Below are positions 58,101 to 61,882 of a DNA stretch of 64,000 bases, one piece after another. The notes beneath the pieces are model-generated. The model was given only the letters and a program-made list of their open reading frames with translations. It did no database searches and was not told the origin of the DNA. Each line of letters begins with the position of its first letter. Position 1 is the first letter of the stretch. The position numbers were made by a program, and so were the translations under genes. Source of the DNA: Megascapheus bottae (Eukaryota; Chordata; Mammalia; Rodentia; Geomyidae); NCBI GenBank assembly GCA_024803745.1, contig JANJXV010000190.1, forward strand, positions 620,001-684,000, in the 5' to 3' direction.

Positions 58101-59120
58101 GGTTCAAAGGCCTAGCACGCCTGAGCAGAGAAGGGAATCCTCAGATCCAGAGCGGACCCCATCTGCAACACTGCCTTCACAAAGTCCTTGTTTCCTAGAT
58201 CTATACCTCCAAAGGGACTGTCGGGGGTGGCAAAAGGCCTGCTAGTCATGAGTGTGTCCATCTGGGCCCAGCTCAGAGGTCATCCCTACAGTCATGTTCC
58301 AAGGCTGTGTAGATCCAGTCTTAACGCCTCTCACACGGTGGGCTTCCTTCACTTTGGAGAGCCTATTCCACAGCTTAATAGTAGGTAGGTCACGGTTAGC
58401 TCGGCAGTCCGGGCCCCAGAAGCAGTGTTGCTCAAAAGGCCAGAAACAAAACAACAACAGCAACGAAAATAATTCCGAAACCCAGGGAGGAGAGGAGAAG
58501 AGGGGGACTGAAAAGTGAGGGTGGGGAGCAAACAACCTACATCGCGGAGTGGTGTCACCCTTTTCAAACAGCACCTCTAGAGACCCGGCTCCAGGCCGCC
58601 GTCCGCAGGCGCCCGGGGGGATTCGGAAAGAGGCCACAGCCGGCAGGCGTCGGGAGACCGCGACGCAGCCCTCCCGACGCCACTCCCGGGAGCGAGGTCG
58701 GGCCCGCCCGGCGCCCCCGGCCACGGCCCGTCCGCCACGCGGCCCCGAGCCGGCGCCCCCGCGGGCAGCCCGACCCTCCCCCCGGACGCCGGGGCGCCCC
58801 GGATCCCCGAGCGCCTTCCGGCCCGGCAGCGCGTCAACGTGCGGCGCAGGGGGGAGCGGGCGCGGGAGGGCAGGGCGGGCGCGGGGCGGGGGGGGCACCG
58901 ACCTGTCGATGAGGATCTTGGGGTCCCCCATCCAGGGGATGAGGTGCTGTCCCTGCTCCTGGGCCAGCGCCCGCTCGTCGTCCCGGAACAGCTTGCAGGC
59001 ATAGCCGAACACCAGCAGCTCCACCCGGCCGCCCGCCCCGCCGGCGCCGCCGGGCCCGGCCTCCTCCTTCGCGCCGCCCTTCCTCTCGGGCTTGGCGCGG
59101 CCGGCGCCCGCGCCGTACAT
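2504..59120 (-). CDS. SFSWAP: SFSWAP, splicing regulator of the suppressor-of-white-apricot family; complete 18-exon gene
   Basis: A nuclear SR-like protein that regulates alternative splicing. Coding segments in transcript order: 58903-59120, 56682-56851, 55930-56061, 51518-51603, 43116-43341, 41782-41894, 40731-40866, 31572-31815, 30694-30825, 30108-30201, 29068-29239, 21839-22069, 20644-20834, 15272-15537, 9375-9500, 3867-4040, 2793-2865, 2504-2569. All introns are GT-AG and all junction phases agree. Total 2850 nt, 949 residues; the human protein is 951 as I recall. Visible domains: DRY_EERY N-terminal domain (DRY at 72-74, EERY at 112-115), SURP1 about 211-255, Pro/Thr linker about 361-450, SURP2 about 460-502, acidic patch 602-610, charged coiled-coil-like stretch about 645-700, RS domain about 765-905, conserved C-terminal tail. 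SURP modules are known protein-interaction domains of spliceosomal factors such as SF3A1. In flies and mammals the family is known to autoregulate through splicing of its first introns. No frameshift or stop was seen. Confidence 0.97.
2793..2865 (-). CDS. SFSWAP: SFSWAP coding exon 17
   Basis: Residues 904-928: [20 protein letters not shown], then SKITQ, a conserved non-RS tail. Acceptor GCATCAG|GGGAGTT; donor CTCAG|GTATGG, phase 0. Intron 17 after it is the shortest of the gene at 223 bp. Confidence 0.96.
3068..3306 (-). mobile_element. Type B SINE
   Basis: Intron 16. Right half with GGGGCTTGAACTCAGGGCCT, left half ending GGGTTACAGGCGTGGGCCAC (B1-like A box reversed). Moderately diverged. 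Confidence 0.85.
3867..4040 (-). CDS. SFSWAP: SFSWAP coding exon 16 (RS domain end)
   Basis: Residues 846-903: [20 protein letters not shown], a Ser/Pro/Ala/His-rich segment, then [15 protein letters not shown]. Acceptor GCTTGCAG|AAGTCCC; donor TCCAG|GTGACA. Confidence 0.96.
4563..4680 (+). mobile_element. Type B SINE, left half only
   Basis: Intron 15. B1-like GGTGGCTCA-type start, then AGGAGGCTGAGACCTGAGGA, truncated near 4680. Confidence 0.75.
5037..6038 (-). mobile_element. SINE cluster in intron 15
   Basis: Four copies in minus orientation: type A-like 5037-5212, type A 5272-5462, type B 5481-5673, type B 5805-6038. The second has a clear target-site duplication, GTACTTCTTTATTCTTTT, at 5255-5272 and again at 5463-5480, so it is a young insertion. 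A degraded type B follows at 6236-6468. Confidence 0.9.
6795..6822. repeat. (CTC)n microsatellite
   Basis: About nine CTC triplets in intron 15. Confidence 0.9.
7157..7192. repeat. (TG)n microsatellite
   Basis: A pure TG run of about 17 copies in intron 15, preceded by a (GGGA)n-like stretch at 7095-7122. Confidence 0.95.
7273..7890 (+). mobile_element. SINE cluster with A-rich tails
   Basis: Intron 15, all in plus orientation: truncated type B 7273-7500 with a (CAAA)n tail, type A 7511-7768 with a CAACAA-rich tail, and a B1-like monomer at 7790-7890. Confidence 0.8.
8477..8675 (+). mobile_element. Type A SINE
   Basis: Intron 15. ID-like head (TTTGGCCTAGTGGCAGAGTG), second monomer AGTGGTGCTGAGGCTCAAGA, and a poly(A) tail of 12. 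Confidence 0.9.
9375..9500 (-). CDS. SFSWAP: SFSWAP coding exon 15 (RS domain)
   Basis: Residues 804-845: [20 protein letters not shown], then [20 protein letters not shown]. Found by translating around the splice sites, as the open frame is short. Acceptor CTGTCCAG|GTCACGC; donor TCCAG|GTAGGT. As I recall it, human has Arg where this copy has the middle Ser of VSSSPG. Confidence 0.95.
11398..11733 (-). mobile_element. Type B SINE split by a foreign insert
   Basis: Intron 14. The right half (11398-11504) and left half (11628-11733) of one type B copy are separated by about 123 bp of non-SINE sequence that ends in an A-rich tail on the plus strand (AATAAAAAATAAATAAAAA). Confidence 0.85.
12318..12728 (-). 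mobile_element. Two type B SINEs
   Basis: Intron 14. A diverged partial copy at 12318-12468 and a fuller one at 12503-12728 with a run of T at its A-tail end. Confidence 0.8.
13869..14102 (+). mobile_element. Type B SINE
   Basis: Intron 14. TACTGGCTCACACCTGTAGT left half, ID-like right half, and a poly(A) tail. Confidence 0.88.
14735..15066 (-). mobile_element. Old B1-like fragments
   Basis: Intron 14, close upstream of the exon 14 donor. Two degraded 7SL-derived fragments (14735-14880 and about 14998-15066), with TCAAGCTGCAAGCCTCC and CAAGTAGCAGGGATT motifs. Confidence 0.6.
15272..15537 (-). CDS. SFSWAP: SFSWAP coding exon 14 (start of RS domain)
   Basis: Residues 716-803. [17 protein letters not shown] leads to a basic stretch ([20 protein letters not shown], from about 751) and Ser/Arg repeats, then [17 protein letters not shown] domains mediate interactions between splicing factors and nuclear-speckle localisation. 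Acceptor TTCTCAG|GAAGCC; donor TCAAG|GTGGGT. Confidence 0.96.
16043..16472 (-). mobile_element. Type A then type B SINE
   Basis: Intron 13. Type A at 16043-16219 (deleted in the middle), a poly-C tract, then type B at 16256-16472. Confidence 0.85.
16229..16254. repeat. Poly-C tract between two SINEs
   Basis: About 25 nt of nearly pure C between a type A (16043-16219) and a type B (16256-16472) SINE, both in minus orientation, in intron 13. Confidence 0.85.
17450..18283 (+). mobile_element. Type A, type B and monomeric ID in a row
   Basis: Intron 13. Type A 17450-17654 with a poly(A) tail, type B 17733-17972 followed by an (AT)n run to about 17997, and a single ID monomer at 18186-18283 (GGGATGCAGCTCAGTGGTAA) with an A-rich tail. 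Confidence 0.85.
19687..19881 (-). mobile_element. Type B SINE
   Basis: Intron 13. Left half ends AAGTAGCTGGGATAACAGGA; the right half is shortened. Confidence 0.75.
20644..20834 (-). CDS. SFSWAP: SFSWAP coding exon 13 (coiled-coil-like)
   Basis: Residues 652-715. A highly charged Ala/Lys/Glu helix beginning [20 protein letters not shown], then [20 protein letters not shown] and [16 protein letters not shown]. Acceptor CCTTTAG|CAAAGC; donor GAG|GTATGT, phase 0. The helix probably continues from the end of exon 12. Confidence 0.96.
21839..22069 (-). CDS. SFSWAP: SFSWAP coding exon 12
   Basis: Residues 575-651. The conserved [20 protein letters not shown] is followed by an acidic patch ([13 protein letters not shown], 601-613), a Ser/Ala/Pro spacer and [12 protein letters not shown]. 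Acceptor CCAATAG|CTTCATT; donor CAAG|GTTTGT. Confidence 0.96.
23685..23885 (-). mobile_element. Type A SINE with perfect 16-bp target-site duplication
   Basis: Intron 11. GCCAGCAGGGCTTCTT occurs at 23669-23684 and 23886-23901, exactly flanking the element including its T-run. A full-length, little-diverged copy useful as a type A reference. Confidence 0.95.
23978..24873. mobile_element. Type B, old type B and type A SINEs
   Basis: Intron 11. Type B minus 23978-24212; degraded type B plus about 24246-24460; type A minus 24678-24873 with an internal T-run replaced by C. Confidence 0.8.
25138..25925. mobile_element. Nested SINEs: type B (-) interrupted by type A (+) and type B (+)
   Basis: Intron 11. 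The right half of a minus type B (25138-25279) and its left half (25747-25834) are split by a plus type A (25281-25505) and a plus type B (25515-25742). The split point carries GTCTCATGG/GTCCCATGG, consistent with a target-site duplication. A B1-like minus fragment follows at 25850-25925. Confidence 0.85.
27003..27620 (-). mobile_element. Old type B SINE fragments
   Basis: Intron 11. Diverged type B at 27003-27235 and a second, more degraded stretch at about 27350-27620 with ID-like ends. Confidence 0.6.
28708..28784 (+). mobile_element. ID monomer
   Basis: Intron 11. Near-canonical GGCTGGGGGTATGGCTCAGT head, 284 bp past exon 11 in transcript direction. Confidence 0.75.
28907..28943. repeat. 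(CCAGG)n short tandem repeat
   Basis: About seven copies of AGGCC/CCAGG in intron 11, 125 bp past the exon 11 donor in transcript direction. Confidence 0.9.
29068..29239 (-). CDS. SFSWAP: SFSWAP coding exon 11
   Basis: Residues 518-574, a low-complexity Glu/Pro/Gly/Ala-rich linker beginning [19 protein letters not shown] and ending [19 protein letters not shown] plus VK. This is the least conserved exon; it was recognised from the GSGGKKEA and DGKLVK ends and from phase. Acceptor TCTCCAG|GGGGTG; donor AAAG|GTGCGC. Confidence 0.92.
29316..29917. mobile_element. Type B (+), type A (-) and type A (+) SINEs in intron 10
   Basis: Nearly all of the 868-bp intron 10 is SINE: 29316-29480 plus, 29510-29685 minus, 29726-29917 plus. 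The two inverted type A copies 40 bp apart could form a strong RNA hairpin within the intron. Confidence 0.85.
30108..30201 (-). CDS. SFSWAP: SFSWAP coding exon 10 (SURP2, second half)
   Basis: Residues 486-517: [20 protein letters not shown], then [12 protein letters not shown]. It completes SURP2 with the [14 protein letters not shown] signature. Acceptor TCCACAG|GTTTGAG; donor ACGCAG|GTATGG, phase 0. Unlike SURP1, this SURP is split across two exons. Confidence 0.96.
30606..30631. repeat. (CA)n at the tail of a SINE fragment
   Basis: A CA run directly after a type B right-half fragment (30465-30605), probably grown from its A-rich tail. Confidence 0.85.
30694..30825 (-). CDS. SFSWAP: SFSWAP coding exon 9 (SURP2, first half)
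   Basis: Residues 442-485: [20 protein letters not shown], then [20 protein letters not shown] and KNDQ. This is the first helix and turn of the second SURP module. The acceptor CCCCCACAG|TGCG follows a very long C-rich tract. Donor CAAAG|GTGAGA splits Arg486. Confidence 0.96.
31572..31815 (-). CDS. SFSWAP: SFSWAP coding exon 8 (Pro/Thr-rich linker)
   Basis: Residues 361-441: [20 protein letters not shown], then [20 protein letters not shown], a proline/threonine stretch and a run of eight Thr codons at the 3' end. Acceptor CTTACAG|CAAGCG; donor ACAAG|GTGTGTGCG, which runs directly into a UG-rich tract. The Thr run is a likely site of length variation. Confidence 0.96.
32868..33240 (+). mobile_element. 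SINE right-half fragments
   Basis: Intron 7. Type B right half 32868-32985 and type A tail 33172-33238 with a (CAA)n tail. Confidence 0.75.
34110..34660 (-). mobile_element. Probable old L1 3'-end fragment
   Basis: Intron 7. Motifs such as GAGGAACCTCCAATA...CCATACTG and AAGGATCCCTTTCC resemble the reverse complement of the L1 3' terminal region. It includes a poly-C stretch at 34198-34210. Diverged; family uncertain. Confidence 0.5.
34708..34956 (-). mobile_element. Type B SINE
   Basis: Intron 7. T-run, GTCATGGGGCTTGAACTCAG, left half ending ATTACAGGCGTGAGCCATCT. Confidence 0.85.
35755..36187 (-). mobile_element. Type A SINE nested in a type B SINE
   Basis: Intron 7. Type A (35808-36012) sits inside a type B right half; CCTGAGAGTTTTT before and CCTAAGAGTTTTT after are the diverged target-site duplication. 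Both are in minus orientation. Confidence 0.85.
36398..36640. mobile_element. Head-to-head pair of type B left halves (fold-back)
   Basis: Intron 7. A plus left half (36398-36505) is followed at once by a minus left half (36520-36640), giving an inverted repeat of about 100 bp with a loop of under 20 nt. Confidence 0.8.
36664..37500 (+). mobile_element. Cluster of four type A copies
   Basis: Intron 7. A right-half piece (36664-36772) and three near-complete copies (36792-36985, 37033-37225, 37279-37500) in the same orientation, each beginning with the TTTGGCCTAGTGG or similar ID head and ending in A-rich tails. Confidence 0.88.
38365..38730. mobile_element. Type B (+) nested in type B (-)
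   Basis: Intron 7. A minus type B is cut after AAGAGTCTCAGTCTCC and resumes at GGTCTCAGCCTCTCAAGT; the intervening 38418-38672 is a near-complete plus type B. Confidence 0.8.
39127..40729. repeat. 29-bp / 58-bp-dimer minisatellite in intron 7, abutting the exon 7 donor
   Basis: About 55 tandem 29-bp units arranged as alternating half-units (58-bp dimers): one contains CAGAACACAGTCAGAGGGTC, the other CATTATACACTCAGGGGATC, both followed by CTCACA(A/G). Units are nearly identical, with a few 1-nt insertions (CACAAAGTCA) and A/G variants. On the SFSWAP transcript strand every half-unit reads TTGTGAGGAC or CTGTGAGGAT, a 5' splice-site-like motif. The end nearest exon 7 has single 29-bp units and an 11-G run. 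The plus strand has no stop codon across the array, giving a spurious 582-codon frame. Confidence 0.97.
40731..40866 (-). CDS. SFSWAP: SFSWAP coding exon 7
   Basis: Residues 316-360: [21 protein letters not shown], a variable Ser/Pro/Thr segment, and [10 protein letters not shown]. Acceptor CCCTAG|CCATTAAAG; donor GACT|GTGAGT, which lacks the usual AG at -2/-1. An 11-C run follows the donor at once, and then the 29-bp minisatellite, whose units resemble this exon-intron junction. Confidence 0.95.
41155..41575. mobile_element. Type B SINE (-) and ID monomer (+)
   Basis: Intron 6 (915 bp). Type B at 41155-41415 and an ID-like copy at 41497-41575 (GAGACATGGCTCAACTGGTA). Confidence 0.8.
41782..41894 (-). 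CDS. SFSWAP: SFSWAP coding exon 6 (acidic linker)
   Basis: Residues 278-315: [17 protein letters not shown], then [21 protein letters not shown]. Acceptor TTCTTTCAG|AGTCAGG; donor AAG|GTCTTT, phase 0. The acidic stretch after SURP1 is typical of the family; compared with my memory of human, the serine/acid spacing differs slightly. Confidence 0.96.
41985..42625 (+). mobile_element. SINE fragments in intron 5
   Basis: Short type A 41985-42125, type B left half 42207-42330 and an ID monomer 42553-42625. The rest of the 1221-bp intron 5 (42640-43110) is repeat-free. Confidence 0.78.
42841..43020. promoter_or_regulatory. Candidate conserved noncoding element in intron 5
   Basis: Repeat-free, AT-rich segment with several homeodomain-type TTAATTA/ATTTAATTA cores and the near-palindromic CATCTGTGAAATATTAACTG. 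It contrasts with SINE-rich surroundings. Called from composition only; conservation cannot be tested here. Confidence 0.3.
43116..43341 (-). CDS. SFSWAP: SFSWAP coding exon 5 (SURP1)
   Basis: Residues 203-277. It starts [14 protein letters not shown] and encodes the entire first SURP module in one exon: the [10 protein letters not shown] helix region, [14 protein letters not shown], and the [12 protein letters not shown] signature at 245-256. Acceptor TTTTCTCGCAG|CCACC; donor AAAA|GTACAT (no G at -1, weak). The large 36-bp minisatellite ends about 140 nt upstream of the acceptor. Confidence 0.97.
43484..46738. repeat. 36-bp minisatellite in intron 4, just upstream of exon 5
   Basis: About 89 units of consensus CCAGGTCTAGTGCTATCCTG + TAATATATCACCCGTT. 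Variants: CTATCC/CTGTCC, 37-nt forms with CCCTGTAATG or CCTTGTAATG, CACCTATT, CACCTGTT, and GCCCCTTAATG. The exon-5-proximal part (43.5-44.8 kb) is mostly 36-nt units; the distal part is rich in 37-nt forms. Because 36 is a multiple of three, long open frames appear on both strands; these are repeat artefacts. On the transcript strand each unit contains TATTACAGG. Confidence 0.97.
47893..48275 (+). mobile_element. Degraded ID-like copies
   Basis: Intron 4. Three partial ID-type sequences, at about 47893-48022 (ending in poly(A)), 48140-48195 and 48205-48270, each with (G/C)AGCTCA(G/A)TGA-type boxes. Confidence 0.5.
48307..48662. repeat. 89-bp tandem repeat, 4 copies, intron 4
   Basis: Four consecutive, nearly identical 89-bp units starting CTTGTGCTATGACCAAGGCT and ending CTATCTCCCTGCT. 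Only one difference is obvious (GGTGATGCC to GGTAATGCC in copy 3), pointing to recent expansion or an assembly artefact. Confidence 0.95.
50158..50350 (+). mobile_element. B1-like + ID composite
   Basis: Intron 4. GTGACGGCACATACCTGCTA left part and GGTCCAGCTGAATTGGTACA ID part; diverged. Confidence 0.65.
51098..51335 (-). mobile_element. Type B SINE close to exon 4
   Basis: Intron 4, ending 183 bp after the exon 4 donor in transcript direction. Left half GAGTAGCTAGGGTTACAGGC. Confidence 0.85.
51518..51603 (-). CDS. SFSWAP: SFSWAP coding exon 4
   Basis: A short 86-nt exon, residues 174-202: an acidic [15 protein letters not shown] start and the conserved [13 protein letters not shown] end. 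Acceptor TAACAG|AAAAATC; donor CTG|GTATGT, phase 0. It is too short and repeat-flanked to stand out as an open frame and was found by its residues and by phase with exons 3 and 5. Confidence 0.95.
52042..53105. mobile_element. SINEs flanking an L1 3' fragment
   Basis: Intron 3. Type B fragment minus 52042-52202; type B plus 52562-52800; L1 3'-end fragment plus about 52812-53035 (GGCAAGGATGTGGGGAAGGA, CTGCTGGTGGGAATGGAAAC, AGGTTCCTCAATAAAAA, all typical of mammalian L1 3' ends); then a type B left-half scrap minus 53043-53105. Confidence 0.8.
52782..52811. repeat. (AAAT)n at the tail of a type B SINE
   Basis: About seven AAAT copies forming the 3' tail of the SINE at 52562-52800 and the boundary with an L1 fragment. 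Confidence 0.9.
53193..53850. mobile_element. (CTGT)n, type A (-) and type A (+)
   Basis: Intron 3. A CTGT/CTAT tetranucleotide run at 53193-53222 leads into a minus type A (53226-53415). A plus type A, shortened in its second monomer, lies at 53669-53850. Confidence 0.82.
54353..55480. mobile_element. SINE-rich block of intron 3
   Basis: ID monomer and B1-like scrap 54353-54500, a (TG)n at 54498-54525, type A/B minus 54535-54728, right-half scrap plus 54750-54870, type A plus 55008-55215 and type B plus 55236-55475 with poly(A). Confidence 0.8.
55930..56061 (-). CDS. SFSWAP: SFSWAP coding exon 3
   Basis: Residues 130-173: [15 protein letters not shown], the aromatic [14 protein letters not shown] block and an acidic [10 protein letters not shown] end. 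Acceptor TTCAAAG|AGGAAG is preceded by only a short pyrimidine tract; donor GAG|GTGAGC. The phase (one base of Glu174 carried over) agrees with exon 4. Confidence 0.96.
56062..56681 (-). other. SFSWAP intron 2
   Basis: 620 bp, AT-rich and free of recognised SINEs, with a T/GT-rich stretch at 56391-56463. Retention would bring a TAA about 18 codons after exon 2. In this family the first introns are the known site of autoregulatory retention. Confidence 0.8.
56682..56851 (-). CDS. SFSWAP: SFSWAP coding exon 2 (DRY_EERY domain)
   Basis: Residues 73-129, starting [17 protein letters not shown] and ending LLEEEARQ. It completes the DRY motif (72-74, across the exon 1 junction) and carries CDEERYLAL with the EERY signature at 112-115. 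Acceptor ATTACAG|GTACGA; donor CAAG|GTACTG. Exons 1-3 together form the N-terminal alternative-splicing-regulator domain. Confidence 0.97.
56852..58902 (-). other. SFSWAP intron 1
   Basis: 2051 bp. The 5' 350 bp belongs to the CpG island. The exon 1 reading frame continues without a stop to 58242, which would give a 292-residue product if the intron were retained. The middle holds a G-run (57993-58003) and the possible retrocopy fragment; no SINE was seen, unlike most other introns. Confidence 0.85.
57270..57625 (+). pseudogene. Possible degraded retrocopy fragment, parent unknown
   Basis: In intron 1 on the strand opposite SFSWAP, two adjacent frames read like protein rather than noise: one with [20 protein letters not shown] (about 57340-57400), the next, after a shift, with [20 protein letters not shown] and EELEERLLP (about 57525-57615), then a stop. 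No intron-like gap separates them, and the downstream sequence is AT-rich. I do not recognise the parent; chance composition remains possible. Confidence 0.3.
58903..59120 (-). CDS. SFSWAP: SFSWAP coding exon 1
   Basis: Residues 1-73, beginning [10 protein letters not shown], with a Gly/Ala/Lys-rich start followed by the conserved block [19 protein letters not shown] and ending in ILIDR. The ATG is at 59118-59120 with G at -3, and the protein start matches the human one. The reading frame stays open upstream to about 59630, but this is GC-rich CpG-island sequence with no family resemblance, so the conserved Met is chosen. Donor AG|GTCGGT splits Arg73. The GC content is far above the other exons. 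Confidence 0.96.
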
Positions 59121-59196
59121 GACAGCGTCCCCGGCGCCCGGGCCGGCCCTCCGCTGCGCCGCGCGACGCCGCCGAAGCCTCTCCCGGCCTGACCCC

Positions 59197-59244
59197 TCAG
59201 TCAAAGACGCCGCATCCCGGCCGCCACCTCGACGCGGCCGCCAT
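59197..59244 (-). other. Possible upstream ORF in the SFSWAP 5' UTR
   Basis: A 15-codon frame, [15 protein letters not shown] then TGA, whose ATG is the core of the YY1-like element. It ends 76 nt before the SFSWAP ATG. It matters only if the TSS lies upstream of 59244, which the sequence alone cannot settle. Confidence 0.35.
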
Positions 59245-59734
59245 GGCGGGCCACAAAATGGGGAAGGCGCGACTTCCGCCAGGCCGGCCCCACTTCCGGC
59301 GGCGGCGCCGGCAGAGTCGCCGCGCGGCAGATTCGCCGCGCGGCGGGGCCGTTCGAGCCGCTGCGGAAATCCCCGGGCCGCGGGCCCGCGTCCGCGGGGC
59401 GCGCCGCGGCGGGGGCCGGGGCGCGGGGCGCGGGCCCGGCCTCTTCCCTTTTTTCGGTGGCCGTCGAGGACGTGGCGAAAGTGCGGGGCGGGGCGCGCGC
59501 CGAGCCCGCGGCGGCCGCGGCGGCGGGCGGGGCCGTTGCGGCGAGTGGCGGGGCGCGGCCCCAGGCCGGACCCCACGCGTGCGCCGCGGCCCCGCCCGCC
59601 CTCCAGTGCTTCCAGCTCCGGGGCTGACACTGGCTGTTCTCCTAAAGGTCAGCCATTGTGCGCGGGCCGAGGGCAGGGGACGGAAGACCCGGCTGGGCGC
59701 GGGTCCCGTCCCCGGGGCCGCAGGGCAGGAGCCC

Positions 59735-60140
59735 CCGCCGCCCTCGAGGCCCTGTGCCCTGGAGTCCTCAAGACCCTGTGCCCCGGAGTCCCCGCCGCCC
59801 TCGAGGCCCTGTGCCCTGGAGTCCTCAAGACCCTGTGCTCCAGAGTCCCCGCCGCCCTCGAGGCCCTGTGCCCTGGAGTCCCCGCCGCCCTCGAGGCCCT
59901 GTGCCCGGAGTCCTCGAGGCCCTGTGCCCGGAGTCCTCAAGGCCCTGTGCCCCGGAGTCCCCGCCGCCCTCGAGGCCCTGTACCCTGGAGTCCTCGAGGC
60001 CCTGTGCCCTGGAGTCCCCGCCGCCCTCGAGGCCCTGTGCTCCAGAGTCCCCGCCGCCCTCGAGGCCCTGTGCTCCAGAGTCCCCGCCGCCCCCGAGGCC
60101 CTGTGCCCTGGAGTCCCCACCCACCCTCGAGGCCCCGGGC
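59735..60140. repeat. GC-rich minisatellite upstream of the SFSWAP promoter
   Basis: Mixed units of 33 nt (GAGTCCCCGCCGCCCTCGAG + GCCCTGTGCCCTG) and 23-24 nt (GAGTCCTCAAGACCCTGTGC + CCCG), about 14 units, 500-900 bp upstream of the inferred TSS. Unit lengths are mostly multiples of three, which opens frames of 300 codons and more on both strands without any protein-family resemblance. Confidence 0.93.
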
Positions 60141-60847
60141 TCCTGGAGTCCACTGCCTGCCTGTGCTCCTGGAGGTGAGCTGGAGAGAAGAACCTCATGG
60201 ACCTCCAGGCTAGGATCCCCACAGCTCAGCTCCCGAGTAGCAGGAAGACACCCGGGGCGGGAGCCCCAGCCCTGCTGCATGGCTCTTCTTCAGGTGCTTC
60301 AGTCGCCTGGATGCCACCTGAGCATCAGGAAGAGTTACACCTTCCCTTCCACTCCCCCAGGCACCAGGGACTTACTGCAATGACTCTGCCGCCCGGACAC
60401 AACTGTTTCCATCATGCACACCTCACCCACGGCCCCCAATTCTACATAACCAAGACAGCCACCGACTGAAGTGCTGTCTTTCGGTGACTCTCTGCCCTTC
60501 CCCTGTGTCTGTTGGCATATTGGGCAAGTGGCTGGACCTGACATAAGGCACTCTTGGGAGTTTGGACCACGGACTGTCTTCTGTCTCCGCCTTTCTGGAC
60601 CTCTCCTTGCTAGACCCTGGTGGGTCCCCTGCACGGGACTACCTCAAGTCTAACCTTGTGTGGTAAAGGGGGCCTTGAGCTGGTTACCCTGAGGGCTTTG
60701 AGCTGTGGAGATGGTCCTGAGTTATCTGAGGGCCCAAGGAAATCACAAGTTTTTACCAAGGGAGTAAGAAGGTCGCCTGAGTTTGGAAAAGGAGGTCTGC
60801 AAGGTGTGTGCGTCCTGCATGTTAAATAAACATGGCAGGAATGGGCC

Positions 60848-60935
60848 TCTGGCTGGGCATGTGATTCAGGTGTAGAGTGCCCGCCTAGTAAATGCAAGGC
60901 CCTGGGTTCAAGCCCTAGTCACACCAAGAACAACG
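60848..60935 (+). mobile_element. ID monomer
   Basis: Upstream flank. CTGGGCATGTGATTCAGGTG head and GGCCCTGGGTTCAAGCCCTA tRNA-like B box. Confidence 0.75.
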
Positions 60936-61825
60936 CAGAGTGGTAGAGCAGATATACAAAAGTTTCCTGATTATTTGACAGGCAGAAGAGTTTATTAACC
61001 ACATCAGGAATGTATCTTGATGGCCAGGCAGCATAAAGGAAGAAAGCGAATAATGCCTGAGATACAAATGTAAGATCCAAAGCACCACTGCAGTGCCAGG
61101 GGGAAATGTCACCACTGACTGGCACTGGAGGGGGAAATGTCACTGCTGGCTGCCAGTGCTGCTGGAACATAAATGCAGAATTGCTGATTCTGTCACTAGC
61201 TTACATGCAGGCTGGTACCATCTTTTTATCTGTGCAGGCTGGCAGCATTCTAGTTTCTTAGTTTATGGGCAGGCTCAGGTTTCTTATTCAGTCTCAGGAA
61301 AACGCTGCTTGGTGACATAGGCCCAGGGTAATGGACAAACAAACTACAAGACTCGGCATGGGTTAAGTGGCTCAAGTGATTTGAGTTCAATCTGTAGTAC
61401 TGAAAACAAAGTTAGCATGTTTTTAACACCATCCTCAAAAAGCATCAGAGGTCCAAGGATTTATATCTTAACAGCATTATTTTATAAAGAAAATTTTTGG
61501 AGACAACCTGAATGTGGAAAGTAGGGGGTGCATTTTATGAATTATCGTACTTCATCCTTGCAGCATACCAAGCAGGCATTAAGAACAATGTGGTAATGTG
61601 CCCAAGGACATCTGGACACATCTGAACAAAGATATTCATTATGGTGCTGTTTGTAATAAAAGGCTGAAATAAATATCTGCTGATGGAAATTACTTAGGTA
61701 AATTATAGGGCATCAATTCAAAGGGACACTGAAGCCATTAAAAATAATGAGGCTACTGTGAATGTACCCACGTGGAAGAATCATGTAATATATAAATGAA
61801 AGTGTAGGAAAGAACACAGACCATA

Positions 61826-61882
61826 ATGTGTGTGTGTGTGTGTGCACGCGCGCACGTGTGTGTACACGTGCGTGTGTTCATA
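61826..61882. repeat. (TG)n/(CG-TG) microsatellite
   Basis: TG repeat interrupted by CACGCGCGCACGTG, in the upstream flank; potential Z-DNA former. Confidence 0.85.

Larger units (their letters stand above)
58560..59640. promoter_or_regulatory. SFSWAP: CpG-island promoter of SFSWAP
   Basis: Dense CpG, very high GC, covering exon 1, the start of intron 1 and about 500 bp upstream; no TATA box. On the minus strand it contains ETS-type CCGGAAGT (about 59290-59300), a second GGCGGAAGT near 59273-59282, and a YY1-type CCATGGCGGC (about 59237-59246). Housekeeping YY1 sites usually lie just downstream of the start of transcription, so the TSS is probably at about 59245-59300; this is inference. Confidence 0.8.

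Noticed and set aside
59121..59630. N-terminal extension of SFSWAP beyond the conserved Met
   Set aside because: The frame is open upstream, but the sequence is promoter-like, contains the YY1/ETS motifs and does not resemble the family; the conserved protein starts at MYGA.
59092..60222. Frames of 311, 373 and 341 codons on both strands upstream of SFSWAP
   Set aside because: They cover CpG-island sequence and the GC-rich minisatellite; composition (Arg/Pro/Ala/Gly) reflects GC content, both strands are open over the same DNA, and no domain is visible. A divergent noncoding transcript remains possible.
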